Of a stretch of DNA of 30,245 bases, positions 13,671 to 22,127 are shown in pieces. Every line of letters begins with the position of its first letter. Positions within the stretch are counted from its first letter, which is position 1. The notes below the pieces were generated by a model. It did not search any database. It was not told the DNA's origin and worked only from the letters and a program-made list of their open reading frames with translations. A program made the position numbers and the translations under genes. This DNA comes from SIG578 sp036311245 (GTDB lineage Bacteria > Bacillota > Clostridia > Oscillospirales > Ruminococcaceae): positions 1-30,245 of the forward strand of contig JAXJQH010000017.1 of the NCBI GenBank assembly GCA_036311245.1, written 5' to 3'.

Positions 13671-14780
13671 ATGCAAGACAAAATTTTAGTTACCCGCTCG
13701 ACCATGCCCCCGTTTGAGGAGTATGTAGAAGAGATACGAGAGCTGTGGGAGTCGCGCTGGCTTACCAACTCGGGTGCAAAGCACAGAGAGCTTGAGGACA
13801 AGCTTTGTCAGTATCTCGGCGTTTCCAATACGGCGCTGTGCGTTAACGGACATCAGGCGCTGGAATGTATTTTAGAGGTTTTTGACCTTAAAGGCGAGGT
13901 TATTACCACCCCATTTACTTTTGTTTCTACCACAAATGCCATTGTCAGAAAGGGACTTACCCCTGTTTTCTGCGATATAAATGAGCAGGATTTTACTATT
14001 GATGTTTCTAAAATAGAGGAGCTTATCACCGATAAGACCTGCGCCATTATGCCTGTTCATGTTTACGGAAATCTGTGCGATGACGAGGCTATCCGCAAAA
14101 TAGCTGATAAGTACGGGCTTAAGGTTATTTACGATGCGGCTCACGCATTCGGAGTTCGTAAAAACGGCGTCGGCGCTGCTGCACTCGGAGATGCTTCGAT
14201 GTTTAGTTTTCACGCTACTAAGGTTTTTCATAGCATTGAGGGCGGCGCTGCGGTTTTCCGCGATGACAAAAACTATGAAAAGATAAATTACTGCAAAAAC
14301 TTTGGAATGACAACTCCCGAAACACTTTCCTTTGCGGGCGGCAACTCTAAGATGAACGAATTTTGCGCCGCAATGGGTCTTTGCAATTTAAGGCACATTG
14401 ATGATGCGATAAACTCGAGAAAAGAGTGCGTGCTTCGCTACCGTCAGCAGCTTGAGGGAGTAAAGGGAATACAGCTCTCTGCCATTCAGGAAGGTGTTGA
14501 GAGCAACTACGCATATTTCCCTGCTGTATTCCACCCCGAAAGCTTTGGAAAAACAAGAGATGATGTTATAGACGCACTCGCACAAAACAATATCGGTGCA
14601 AGAAGATATTTCTATCCCTTAACAAGCTCAGTAGAGAGCTTTAATGGAAGATATGACCCGAGCAAGACCCCCGTTGCGGCAAGGATTTCAGAGAGAGTTC
14701 TCTGCCTGCCGCTTTATGAGGGGCTCGGAACCGAAAATGTTGACAGAATTTGTAATATCATTAAATCATTAGAGAGGTAA
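13671..14780 (+). CDS. DegT/DnrJ/EryC1 sugar aminotransferase, VioA-like
   Basis: This 369-residue PLP enzyme aminates a keto sugar nucleotide. The Schiff-base lysine is K184 in FHATKVF, and D155 in YDAAHAFG binds the PLP ring. ESRWLTNSG (27-35), ITTPFTFVSTTNA and IMPVHVYGNLCD are characteristic. The sequence reads most like VioA-type dTDP-4-keto-6-deoxyglucose 4-aminotransferases, and RmlA and RmlB, which make that substrate, are encoded in the same operon while RmlC and RmlD are not. The inferred product is dTDP-4-amino-4,6-dideoxyglucose. A 3-aminotransferase role is less likely because no ketoisomerase gene is present. The stop is five nt from the next ATG. Confidence 0.85.
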   Translation: MQDKILVTRSTMPPFEEYVEEIRELWESRWLTNSGAKHRELEDKLCQYLGVSNTALCVNGHQALECILEVFDLKGEVITTPFTFVSTTNAIVRKGLTPVFCDINEQDFTIDVSKIEELITDKTCAIMPVHVYGNLCDDEAIRKIADKYGLKVIYDAAHAFGVRKNGVGAAALGDASMFSFHATKVFHSIEGGAAVFRDDKNYEKINYCKNFGMTTPETLSFAGGNSKMNEFCAAMGLCNLRHIDDAINSRKECVLRYRQQLEGVKGIQLSAIQEGVESNYAYFPAVFHPESFGKTRDDVIDALAQNNIGARRYFYPLTSSVESFNGRYDPSKTPVAARISERVLCLPLYEGLGTENVDRICNIIKSLER

Positions 14781-14785
14781 TTGAG

Positions 14786-15499
14786 ATGAATATTGCACTT
14801 ATCATTGCAGGTGGCGTCGGAGCAAGAATGAATCAGGATATTCCTAAGCAGTTTATCAATGTTTGCGATAAGCCCGTAATCGTCTACACACTCGAAGCTT
14901 TCCAGCATCACCCCGAGATAGATGCTATAGAGGTTGTTTGCCTTGAAGGATGGCACGATGTTTTAAGAGCATATGCAAAGCAGTTTGGCATCGCAAAGCT
15001 CGAAAACGTTGTCAGCGGCGGAAAGAATGGACAGGATTCTATCCGCAACGGACTTTATGACATTTATGAAAGACACAATGGTGAGGAAGATATTGTTCTT
15101 ATCCACGATGCTATAAGACCTATGATTTCTCAGGAGATTATTTCTGAAAATATCCGCGTATGCCGTGAAAGCGGAAATGCTATCACGGTTGTTCCCTGCA
15201 CAGCAGCAATGCTTAAAACCTATGATTCGGTTTCGGCAGACGAGCAGGTTCCCAGAGACAACCTCAAAATCACACAGACTCCGCAGACCTTCTTTTTAAG
15301 CGATATTGTCGCGGCTCACAAAGAGGCTCTTGAAAAGGGAATAACCAATTCGGTTGCTTCCTGCACAATGTACATCGAGCTTGGAAGAACCCTTCATATG
15401 GCACTTGGCTCGGAAAAGAATCTCAAGCTTACAACCGCTGAGGATATTGAAATTTTCAAGGCGCTGCTTAATGCTAAAAAAGATTATTGGATGCACTAA
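14786..15499 (+). CDS. IspD/TarI-family cytidylyltransferase for a polyol or ketopentose phosphate
   Basis: This 237-residue protein has the CTP-binding start IIAGGVGARM (6-15), with K21 after it, and the signatures HDAIRP (107-112) and TQTPQTF. It belongs to the IspD superfamily. Its place in a wall-polymer operon next to an SDR and a TagF-like fusion points to a TarI/Bcs1/AbpA-type role, activating a pentose or pentitol phosphate as a CDP derivative, rather than isoprenoid synthesis. AbpA of pneumococcal serotype 17F, as I recall, acts on D-xylulose-5-phosphate; AraD in this operon could supply that. IspD itself is the alternative. A ribosome binding site (GAGAGG) lies within the 3' end of the preceding gene. 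Confidence 0.85.
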   Translation: MNIALIIAGGVGARMNQDIPKQFINVCDKPVIVYTLEAFQHHPEIDAIEVVCLEGWHDVLRAYAKQFGIAKLENVVSGGKNGQDSIRNGLYDIYERHNGEEDIVLIHDAIRPMISQEIISENIRVCRESGNAITVVPCTAAMLKTYDSVSADEQVPRDNLKITQTPQTFFLSDIVAAHKEALEKGITNSVASCTMYIELGRTLHMALGSEKNLKLTTAEDIEIFKALLNAKKDYWMH

Positions 15500-15510
15500 T
15501 AGGAGAAAGT

Positions 15511-16554
15511 ATGGATTTTTATAATAATAGCACATATCAGAAAGCCATTATTGAAATCGCAAAGAAACTACCTGTAAAAAAAAGCGGTGTTCTGGTAACG
15601 GGGGCGAGCGGACTTATCGGCTCCTGCCTCATCGACACACTGCTTTTGGCAAACAATGAGCTTGGCTGTGATTTTAAGGTTTATGCCCTTGGCAGAAAAA
15701 GAGAAAAGCTTGAAAAGCGTTTTTCTTATGCAAAGGGGGATGACCGCCTTAACTTCATAGTTCAGGATATCTGTCAGCCGCTTGATAGCGCTATTGATGT
15801 GCAGTACATTATTCACGCAGCAAGCAATGCGGACCCTGTTTCGTATTCGCTCTATCCTGCACAGACTCTGCTCACAAATATATACGGAGCTGCAAACGTG
15901 CTTGATTTCGCAAAAGAGAAAAAAGGTTCTAAGGTACTGTTTACCTCGACCTTTGAGACCTACGGCAAGATTGAGGGGTGCGAGTCTTTTTGCGAGTCGG
16001 ACTTTGGCACGATTGATTACAATGCCGTTCGCTCTTGCTATCCCGAGAGTAAGCGCTGCGCTGAAATTCTGTTCAGATGCTATAAGGAGCAGTATGGTGT
16101 TGACTTTGCCATTGCTCGTCTGGGAAGCGTTTATGGTCCCACTATGGACGTAAATGACAGTAAGGCTCACGCGCAGTTTATAAGAAATGCCCTGGGCGGC
16201 GAGGATATCGTTTTAAAGAGCGAGGGAAAGCCTGTTCGGACATATCTTAGCGTGTTTGATACAGTAAGCGGAATGTTTAAGGTTTTATTTGACGGAAAGT
16301 CGGGTGAGGCCTATAACATTTCAAGTGATAAATGCGTTGCCTCTATCGCACAGGTTGCACAGACTGTTGCGGAGATTTGCGGTAGAAAGGTCGTTTTCGA
16401 CCTGCCTGACGAGATAGAGAAAAAAGGTTTTTCAAAGCCACAGAACAGCGTTCTTGACGGCGAAAAAATAAAAAGCTTAGGCTGGACGGCACAGTATAAT
16501 TTAAAGCAAGGAATGGAACTTACTATTGCCATATTAAAGGAATTGGTGGATTAG
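15511..16554 (+). CDS. NAD(P)-dependent epimerase/dehydratase-family reductase (AbpB-like?)
   Basis: This 347-residue extended SDR has the Rossmann motif TGASGLIG (30-37), IIHAAS (100-105), STFETYG (146-152), catalytic Y177-x3-K181 in YPESK, and RLGSVYGP. Its N-terminus carries about 25 extra residues before the fold. ATG 15511 follows AGGAG; an upstream in-frame ATG at 15487 overlaps the preceding gene and lacks such a site. It follows the cytidylyltransferase by 11 nt. In pneumococcal CDP-arabinitol synthesis a similar SDR (AbpB) reduces CDP-xylulose, so a CDP-ketopentose reductase is a reasonable guess. An NDP-hexose epimerase or dehydratase role remains open. Confidence 0.8.
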   Translation: MDFYNNSTYQKAIIEIAKKLPVKKSGVLVTGASGLIGSCLIDTLLLANNELGCDFKVYALGRKREKLEKRFSYAKGDDRLNFIVQDICQPLDSAIDVQYIIHAASNADPVSYSLYPAQTLLTNIYGAANVLDFAKEKKGSKVLFTSTFETYGKIEGCESFCESDFGTIDYNAVRSCYPESKRCAEILFRCYKEQYGVDFAIARLGSVYGPTMDVNDSKAHAQFIRNALGGEDIVLKSEGKPVRTYLSVFDTVSGMFKVLFDGKSGEAYNISSDKCVASIAQVAQTVAEICGRKVVFDLPDEIEKKGFSKPQNSVLDGEKIKSLGWTAQYNLKQGMELTIAILKELVD

Positions 16555-16557
16555 ATT

Positions 16558-19065
16558 ATGAACAAAGAGCAGTTTAAATATGCGAAATTGTATAATAGTG
16601 AGAATGGAACATACTGCACGGATTTCAGCGAAGATAATCTTTGCATGGGCCCCGAAACACAGAAACGCTTTGACGCCAATGACGAGGATGTTGCAGTAAC
16701 TGTTTGCTGCATTACCTACAATCACGAGGACTATATAAGACAAGCCCTCGATGGTTTTGTTATGCAGAAAACTAATTTTAAGTTCAAGGTTTTTGTCGGT
16801 GAGGACAAGGGCACTGACTCTACTGCCGACATCATAAGAGAATATGCAGAAAAATACCCCGACATAATTGTTCCCTTTATACGCAGGAAGAATATGGGCG
16901 CTCAGACCAATCTTATTGATCTGTGTAATCATGCAAACAGCCCCTATATTGCTTTCTGCGAGGGTGATGATTTCTGGGTTGATGAATATAAGCTTCAGAA
17001 ACAGTTTGACTATATGCAGAGCCACGAGGATGTGAGAATGTGTTACACTTCAACCGAAATTCTCGCTCCTAAGGACTGGCATCTCAATTCATATTATAAA
17101 AGTGATAAAAACGGAAAAAGAATAATTCCTTTTTGTACTCCCGGATTTAAGAGGAAAGATTACTACACATTAAAGGATTTTCTTATTGTTTTCCCCAATC
17201 ACACCTCTTCAGCTTTCTATCGCTGGAATTATGACCTTGATATTCCCGAGTGGTATTTCAGAGGAATTATAGGCGATATTCCCATAACACTTATGCAGAT
17301 GGGAAAGGGTAAGGCGGTTTATCTGCCTGATGTCACATCGGTTTACCGCAGAAGTGATGTTGGCATCTTTATGAGCCATAGCAATCAGGAACATTTTGCT
17401 AATACGCGCCTTGACTATGTCCGATTTATATCGGGACTTCGCGCTCATTTTCGAGAGTATTATGGCGGTATTTGTGATGGTCTTTTCCGTTATAGAACAA
17501 CAAAGGAGATACACAACTACCTCAATGTTGCCAAGCAGTATAAAAATACAAAAATGGTAACTGAACTTTTCAAAACTTATCCCAATGAGGCATTTGAAGC
17601 GATGCATTCATTTTTAGGCTCTTATAATATTTATTCGTCGCTTCAAGGAAAACTAAAAAATAATGATATATATCATCTGTACAGGACTCGTCGTGCAGTA
17701 TTTTTTGTTCTGCCCGGACTCAAATTGTATAGTCTGCTCAGCGGCAGCAGGATGAAATGCAAAAAGGCGCTGGCTCGAATAAAGGACAATATAAAGAACC
17801 GCATGGCGCGCTTTAAGAAGGCAATGGCTCGAATAAGGGACGATATAAAGTGCTGGCGTGGATATTGGAAATATACCAAGGTTCCTAAAGAAAAGAATCT
17901 ATGGGTATTTTCCGGCTTCAGACATAATACCTATATGGATAATACTATGTATTTCTACGAATACATAATTAAAAATCATCCTGAAATCAACGCGGTCTGG
18001 CTCACAACAAACGAGGATATCTATAACCGCCTCCGAGAAGAAGGCAAGAATGTTAAAATGATGAATTCTCCTGAGGGAACCAATATTTTAAGTCGAGCAG
18101 AGGTTGCGGTAACAGACCATTTTGTTACAACCGATTTCAGCCCCATATACGGTTATAACGATAAAACAAAGGTTGTTCAGCTCTGGCACGGTGTCGGCTT
18201 TAAATCAATGGGAGATGCTAACGGAGTAAAGAATACTACCGAGCGCGGCGTTAAGCACAGCAGCGATATCCTTGTAAAAGAGGGGGACGGGGCATTTACC
18301 CGCCTTAAAAAGAAAATCAAATACTTCTTCTTAGCTCCTTTCAGAGAGCTTTTTGAAAGATACTTCCTTTTTGTTTGCCCCGGTCAGGAAAGACTTGATA
18401 TGATAGCTGATGTCTGGCATATTCCCCACGAAAACTGCTTTATGGCAGGACATTCTCGCGATTTACCCGTTTACTCATCAGAAAGACAAGAGTCACCAAT
18501 CAAGATTATGTATGCGCCCACCTATAGATTTAACTATAAGCGTGAGTGCCAGATGGTCATTGAGTTTTTAGAGAGCACAAAAGCTCTGCAAAAGCTTATG
18601 GAGAAGATTGACGGTGTGTTTTATCTTCGCATGCACCCTCACACCTGGCGCAATTACAGCGTTAAGATTAAAAGTACACTTGAAAACTATGACAGAATTT
18701 TCTTGGATGAGGAAAAGGATATTTATCAGAGCATAGGAACATTCTCGATAGTTATTTCTGACTACTCGAGCATCGCTCTGGACTTTGCACTCTTAGACCG
18801 TCCTGTTATTTTCCACTGCCCTGACTATGATTGGTTTGTCGAAAATGAAGCGGGCTTTAATCTTGATTTCCCCGCAGTTATCCCCGGTCCTATGACAGAT
18901 AGCTGGAAAGAAACCATTAAAAAGATTAGGGAATACAGTAAAAATCCGGGAAAGGACGCAAAACTCAGAGAAGAAAAGCTTAAATATTTCTTTGATAATT
19001 CTGTAAACGGTCCTGACAACTCAAAACGCATTGTAGAGGAAATTAAAAATCGTTTAGGCCTGTAA
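16558..19065 (+). CDS. Fusion of GT2 glycosyltransferase and CDP-glycerol glycerophosphotransferase (TagF/TarL-like)
   Basis: This 835-residue two-domain enzyme probably builds the repeat unit of a polyol-phosphate polymer. The N-terminal GT2 domain (about 45-330) has VTVCCITYNHEDYI, GEDKGTD (81-87) and CEGDDFW (134-140). The C-terminal CDP-glycerol-type phosphotransferase domain (about 445-835) has WHGVGFK (H544), YAPTYRF, MHPH (692-695) and DYSSIALDF (735-743), the conserved active-site set. The linker is basic and contains two near-identical 12-residue copies with an 18-residue period (from K402 and from K420). The operon's other genes suggest the activated polyol may be a pentitol rather than glycerol. 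It starts three nt after the previous stop. Confidence 0.9.
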   Translation: MNKEQFKYAKLYNSENGTYCTDFSEDNLCMGPETQKRFDANDEDVAVTVCCITYNHEDYIRQALDGFVMQKTNFKFKVFVGEDKGTDSTADIIREYAEKYPDIIVPFIRRKNMGAQTNLIDLCNHANSPYIAFCEGDDFWVDEYKLQKQFDYMQSHEDVRMCYTSTEILAPKDWHLNSYYKSDKNGKRIIPFCTPGFKRKDYYTLKDFLIVFPNHTSSAFYRWNYDLDIPEWYFRGIIGDIPITLMQMGKGKAVYLPDVTSVYRRSDVGIFMSHSNQEHFANTRLDYVRFISGLRAHFREYYGGICDGLFRYRTTKEIHNYLNVAKQYKNTKMVTELFKTYPNEAFEAMHSFLGSYNIYSSLQGKLKNNDIYHLYRTRRAVFFVLPGLKLYSLLSGSRMKCKKALARIKDNIKNRMARFKKAMARIRDDIKCWRGYWKYTKVPKEKNLWVFSGFRHNTYMDNTMYFYEYIIKNHPEINAVWLTTNEDIYNRLREEGKNVKMMNSPEGTNILSRAEVAVTDHFVTTDFSPIYGYNDKTKVVQLWHGVGFKSMGDANGVKNTTERGVKHSSDILVKEGDGAFTRLKKKIKYFFLAPFRELFERYFLFVCPGQERLDMIADVWHIPHENCFMAGHSRDLPVYSSERQESPIKIMYAPTYRFNYKRECQMVIEFLESTKALQKLMEKIDGVFYLRMHPHTWRNYSVKIKSTLENYDRIFLDEEKDIYQSIGTFSIVISDYSSIALDFALLDRPVIFHCPDYDWFVENEAGFNLDFPAVIPGPMTDSWKETIKKIREYSKNPGKDAKLREEKLKYFFDNSVNGPDNSKRIVEEIKNRLGL
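17761..17850 (+). repeat. Tandem 54-nt-period repeat inside the fusion gene
   Basis: Positions 17761-17796 and 17815-17850 match at most bases with a 54-nt period and encode KKALARIKDNIK and KKAMARIRDDIK. The repeat is in frame and lies in the basic interdomain linker. The two copies begin with the same lysine pair and share the ARI core. Confidence 0.8.
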
Positions 19066-19076
19066 GGTGATAATTT

Positions 19077-20369
19077 ATGAAACAGTTAAATATTTTGGTT
19101 TTTCCCTGCGGTTCAGAGATTGGCTTAGAGCTGCACCGCGCCCTTAAGGATATCCGTTTTATAACCCTTTTCGGCGGGTCGAGTGTCGATGACCACGGAA
19201 AATGGGTTTATAAAAACTATTTTGGGGACATTCCTTTTATTAGCGACCCGAGCTTTGTTGATGTGCTCAATCGGTACATTGATGAGAATAATATCGACTA
19301 TATTTTCCCTGCTCTTGACAGCGTTATTTTGGCGCTCAGCCAAAATCGCGATAAGCTGCACGCAAAGCTGCTTACCTGCCCTCACGAAACGGTTGAGCTT
19401 TGCAGAAGCAAATCAAAAACCTATGAGCGTCTTTCGGGCTGCGATTTTCTGCCTGAAATTTATAGCAGCCTCGAGCAAATAAAGGATTATCCCGTTATAA
19501 TAAAGCCTACAGAGTCGCAGGGCTCGCAAGGCTTTATGATTCTTAAAAACGAAGAGCAGCTGAAATATGAGCTGTCTGTGCGCACCGATGAGCAGGTGGT
19601 TTGCGAATATCTGCCCGGCGAAGAATACACCATCGACTGCTTTACCGACAGACACGGCAAGCTGCGCTATGCCGCCTGCCGCAACCGCCACCGCATTAAG
19701 AATGGTATCAGCGTAAACTCCTGCGTTATGGAGCCTGATGCACGGGTTTATGAGATTGCCGAGATTATAAATCAGAAGATGGAATTCAGAGGAGTTTGGT
19801 TCTTCCAGCTCAAGAAAAATTCCAAGGGTGAGTACCGCCTTTTAGAGTGTGCCACCCGCGTTGCGGGAACAATGTGCGTTCAGCGCGCTGCGGGAATTAA
19901 CCTTGCTCTGCTTACTGTGTTTGATGCAGAGGGTTATGACGTCGACCTGCCCGAGAGAATTGAGAAGGTCGAGGTTGACCGCGCGCTGCATAATGTGTTT
20001 AAGCTTGGTATAGACTATGATGAAGTCTATATGGATTTTGATGACACCGTAATAGTTCACGACAAGGTGAACTTCACGGTTCTGCGTTTTATTTATCAGT
20101 GCGTAGAGAATAAAATTCCCGTAATTCTCTTGACTCGTCACGAAACCGATATTATCGCAGACCTCAAAGCAAAGAGAATTTTGCCCGAGTTGTTTGATGA
20201 AATTATCTGTCTTCCCCGCAGTGAGCGCAAGATAGACCACGTAAAGCCTTCCAAGAAGGCGCTGTTTGTTGATGACTCTTTTGCCGAGCGCAAGAGTATG
20301 CACGATGCCTTCGGCATATACACTTTAGGTGTAGATGCTGTCGAGGCGCTCATAGACGAGCGGCAATAG
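19077..20369 (+). CDS. ATP-grasp ligase fused to a HAD-family domain
   Basis: This 430-residue protein has a PreATP-grasp Rossmann region (about 1-85), an ATP-grasp domain (about 90-305) with YPVIIKPTESQGSQGF and the lid-proximal EYLPGEEYTIDCF, and a C-terminal HAD domain (about 315-430) with DFDDTV (320-325, motif DxDxT) and FVDDSFAER (motif III/IV). ATP-grasp enzymes join a carboxylate to an amine or thiol through an acyl phosphate. Its partner is unknown; it could acylate the amino sugar made by the operon, which otherwise lacks an N-acyltransferase. The usual Glu-x-Asn-x-Arg metal motif reads ECATR (257-261), with Ala for Asn, which may alter metal binding. The gene is tightly packed in the operon. 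Confidence 0.82.
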   Translation: MKQLNILVFPCGSEIGLELHRALKDIRFITLFGGSSVDDHGKWVYKNYFGDIPFISDPSFVDVLNRYIDENNIDYIFPALDSVILALSQNRDKLHAKLLTCPHETVELCRSKSKTYERLSGCDFLPEIYSSLEQIKDYPVIIKPTESQGSQGFMILKNEEQLKYELSVRTDEQVVCEYLPGEEYTIDCFTDRHGKLRYAACRNRHRIKNGISVNSCVMEPDARVYEIAEIINQKMEFRGVWFFQLKKNSKGEYRLLECATRVAGTMCVQRAAGINLALLTVFDAEGYDVDLPERIEKVEVDRALHNVFKLGIDYDEVYMDFDDTVIVHDKVNFTVLRFIYQCVENKIPVILLTRHETDIIADLKAKRILPELFDEIICLPRSERKIDHVKPSKKALFVDDSFAERKSMHDAFGIYTLGVDAVEALIDERQ

Positions 20370-20385
20370 GAAAGAAGGGCTTGTT

Positions 20386-21150
20386 TTGATAGAAAAGCTA
20401 AAGCGCTACCGCTTTCTGTTTGAAGAGCTTGTTAAGCGCGATTTTAAGAAAAAATATAAGCGCACAGTGCTTGGTGTTATGTGGAGCATTTTGGCTCCCC
20501 TGCTAAATGTTCTGGTGCTTATGTTTGTATTTGTTAATATTTTCGGAAGGTCGCAGGAGCATTTTATCATCTATATCTTCTGTGGAACGCTGGTAATGTC
20601 CTTTTACACCGAAACTACTAACGGCTGTATGCGGGCGCTTATGGCAAACGCGGGAATATTTTCAAAAATAAATGTACCTAAATATCTGTTTCTGATGTCA
20701 AAGGCACTGCAGGCTTTTATCAATTTCCTGCTGACTATGATAATATTTGTGGTATTTTGCATTTTTGATGGCATTACCTTTGGCTTTCATATGCTTGCGC
20801 TTATATATCCTATGCTGATGCTGCTTGTATTTGCCTTCGGCGTTGGAATGATTCTTTCTGCAATGTATGTTTTCTTTCGTGATATTGAGTATTTGTATGG
20901 AATTTTCCTTACCCTCTTAAACTATGTTTCGGCAATTTTCTACCCGACATCTATTTTAGGGAATTTTGAGCGGGCATTATATATAAACCCCGTCTATTCC
21001 TACATTGCATATTTCAGAGCGGTAGTTATAAGCGGAGTTGTTCCATCGCTGAACCTTCACATTCTTTGTGCAGTATATGCGCTTGTAGCTTTAGGGATAG
21101 GCTGTCTTATTTATAAAAAATGTAATCACGAGTTCTTATATTATGTGTAA
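20386..21150 (+). CDS. ABC-2 type polysaccharide export permease (TagG/Wzm-like)
   Basis: This 254-residue membrane protein has about six helices. The cytoplasmic start LVKRDFKKKYKRTVLGVMWSILAPLLNV is the hallmark of ABC-2 permeases that export teichoic acids or O-antigen, and FFRDIEYLYGI with YINPVYSYIAYFR near the end also fits. The start is TTG at 20386, seven nt after AAGAAGGG. It pairs with the ATPase encoded 15 nt downstream to carry the finished polymer across the membrane. No Wzx flippase or Wzy polymerase is present, so the operon uses ABC-dependent export. Confidence 0.92.
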   Translation: MIEKLKRYRFLFEELVKRDFKKKYKRTVLGVMWSILAPLLNVLVLMFVFVNIFGRSQEHFIIYIFCGTLVMSFYTETTNGCMRALMANAGIFSKINVPKYLFLMSKALQAFINFLLTMIIFVVFCIFDGITFGFHMLALIYPMLMLLVFAFGVGMILSAMYVFFRDIEYLYGIFLTLLNYVSAIFYPTSILGNFERALYINPVYSYIAYFRAVVISGVVPSLNLHILCAVYALVALGIGCLIYKKCNHEFLYYV

Positions 21151-21165
21151 CGGCGAGGTGAAACC

Positions 21166-22116
21166 GTGGCGGTTGTCGAATGTAAAAATGTATCCATCCG
21201 ATACAAGACAGGTGATATAAAATCTATCGGATTAAAGGAATATGTTACAAGAAAGCTCACCCGTAACTTTAAGGTAAACGAATTTTGGGCTGACAGAGAT
21301 ATAACCTTTTCACTCGAAAAGGGTGATATGCTCGGAATTGTGGGAACTAACGGAGCGGGCAAGTCTACCCTTTTAAAAGCGGTAACCGGTATTATGGTGC
21401 CTACAAAGGGAAGCGTTAAAACAAAGGGCAAGATAGCAGCGCTTTTAGAGCTTGCTTCGGGCTTTGACCCTGAGCTGACAGTTCGGGAAAACACCTTTTT
21501 GCGCGGCGCGCTTTTAGGGTATACAAAGGAGTTTATCAACGCAAAATATGATGAGATAATAGCCTTTGCCGAGCTTGAGGATTTTCAGGGGCATATGTTC
21601 AAGCAGCTTTCAAGCGGAATGAAAAGCCGCCTTGCATTCTCTATTGCCTGCCTTGTTGAGCCTGATATTATTATTCTCGATGAGGTGCTCAGTGTCGGTG
21701 ATGAGGCTTTTAAAGATAAGAGTGGACACCGCATAAAGCAGATCCTCTCAAGAGGAGTAACGGGTATTTTGGTTTCGCACTCCGTAGCTCAGGTGCGTGA
21801 GCTTTGTAATAAATGTCTGTGGCTTGACCACGGTAGGCAAATTGCCTTTGGTCCTACCTACGATGTTTGCAATGCTTATTGTACACACCTTTTCAGCCCT
21901 CCTGATAAAAGAAAACTCCCTGAAAGCGAGCAGGAGTTTATGGATATTTCAAGGAGATTCAGCGTTGCATGGAGATTAGGCGTTAAAGAAAAAATGGCTA
22001 ATACAAACCCGCATGGTGAAACTGAAACCCAGAGAATTCAAAGGCTTCTTAACATCGTCGATAATATGACGGTTGAGGAAAGAAAAAAAATCGAAGACGA
22101 AATTTATAAGCGATGA
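21166..22116 (+). CDS. ABC transporter ATPase for polysaccharide export (TagH/Wzt-like)
   Basis: This 316-residue ATPase has Walker A GTNGAGKST (60-68), signature LSSGM (148-152), Walker B IIILDE (168-173) and the switch histidine in LVSHS. The N-terminal 40 residues, with NEFWADRDITFSLEKGD, match the TagH/RfbB group. The C-terminal extension (about 245-316) is short and charged, and does not look like the carbohydrate-binding domain of E. coli Wzt. It starts with GTG (21166) after GAGGTG. It works with the permease encoded just upstream. Confidence 0.93.
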   Translation: MAVVECKNVSIRYKTGDIKSIGLKEYVTRKLTRNFKVNEFWADRDITFSLEKGDMLGIVGTNGAGKSTLLKAVTGIMVPTKGSVKTKGKIAALLELASGFDPELTVRENTFLRGALLGYTKEFINAKYDEIIAFAELEDFQGHMFKQLSSGMKSRLAFSIACLVEPDIIILDEVLSVGDEAFKDKSGHRIKQILSRGVTGILVSHSVAQVRELCNKCLWLDHGRQIAFGPTYDVCNAYCTHLFSPPDKRKLPESEQEFMDISRRFSVAWRLGVKEKMANTNPHGETETQRIQRLLNIVDNMTVEERKKIEDEIYKR

Positions 22117-22127
22117 GGTGTTTTAAA

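Noticed and set aside
14786..15499. Simple assignment as isoprenoid IspD
   Set aside because: The family fits, but the operon context (TagF-like, SDR, AraD, ABC exporter) favours a CDP-polyol role; it is kept as the alternative.
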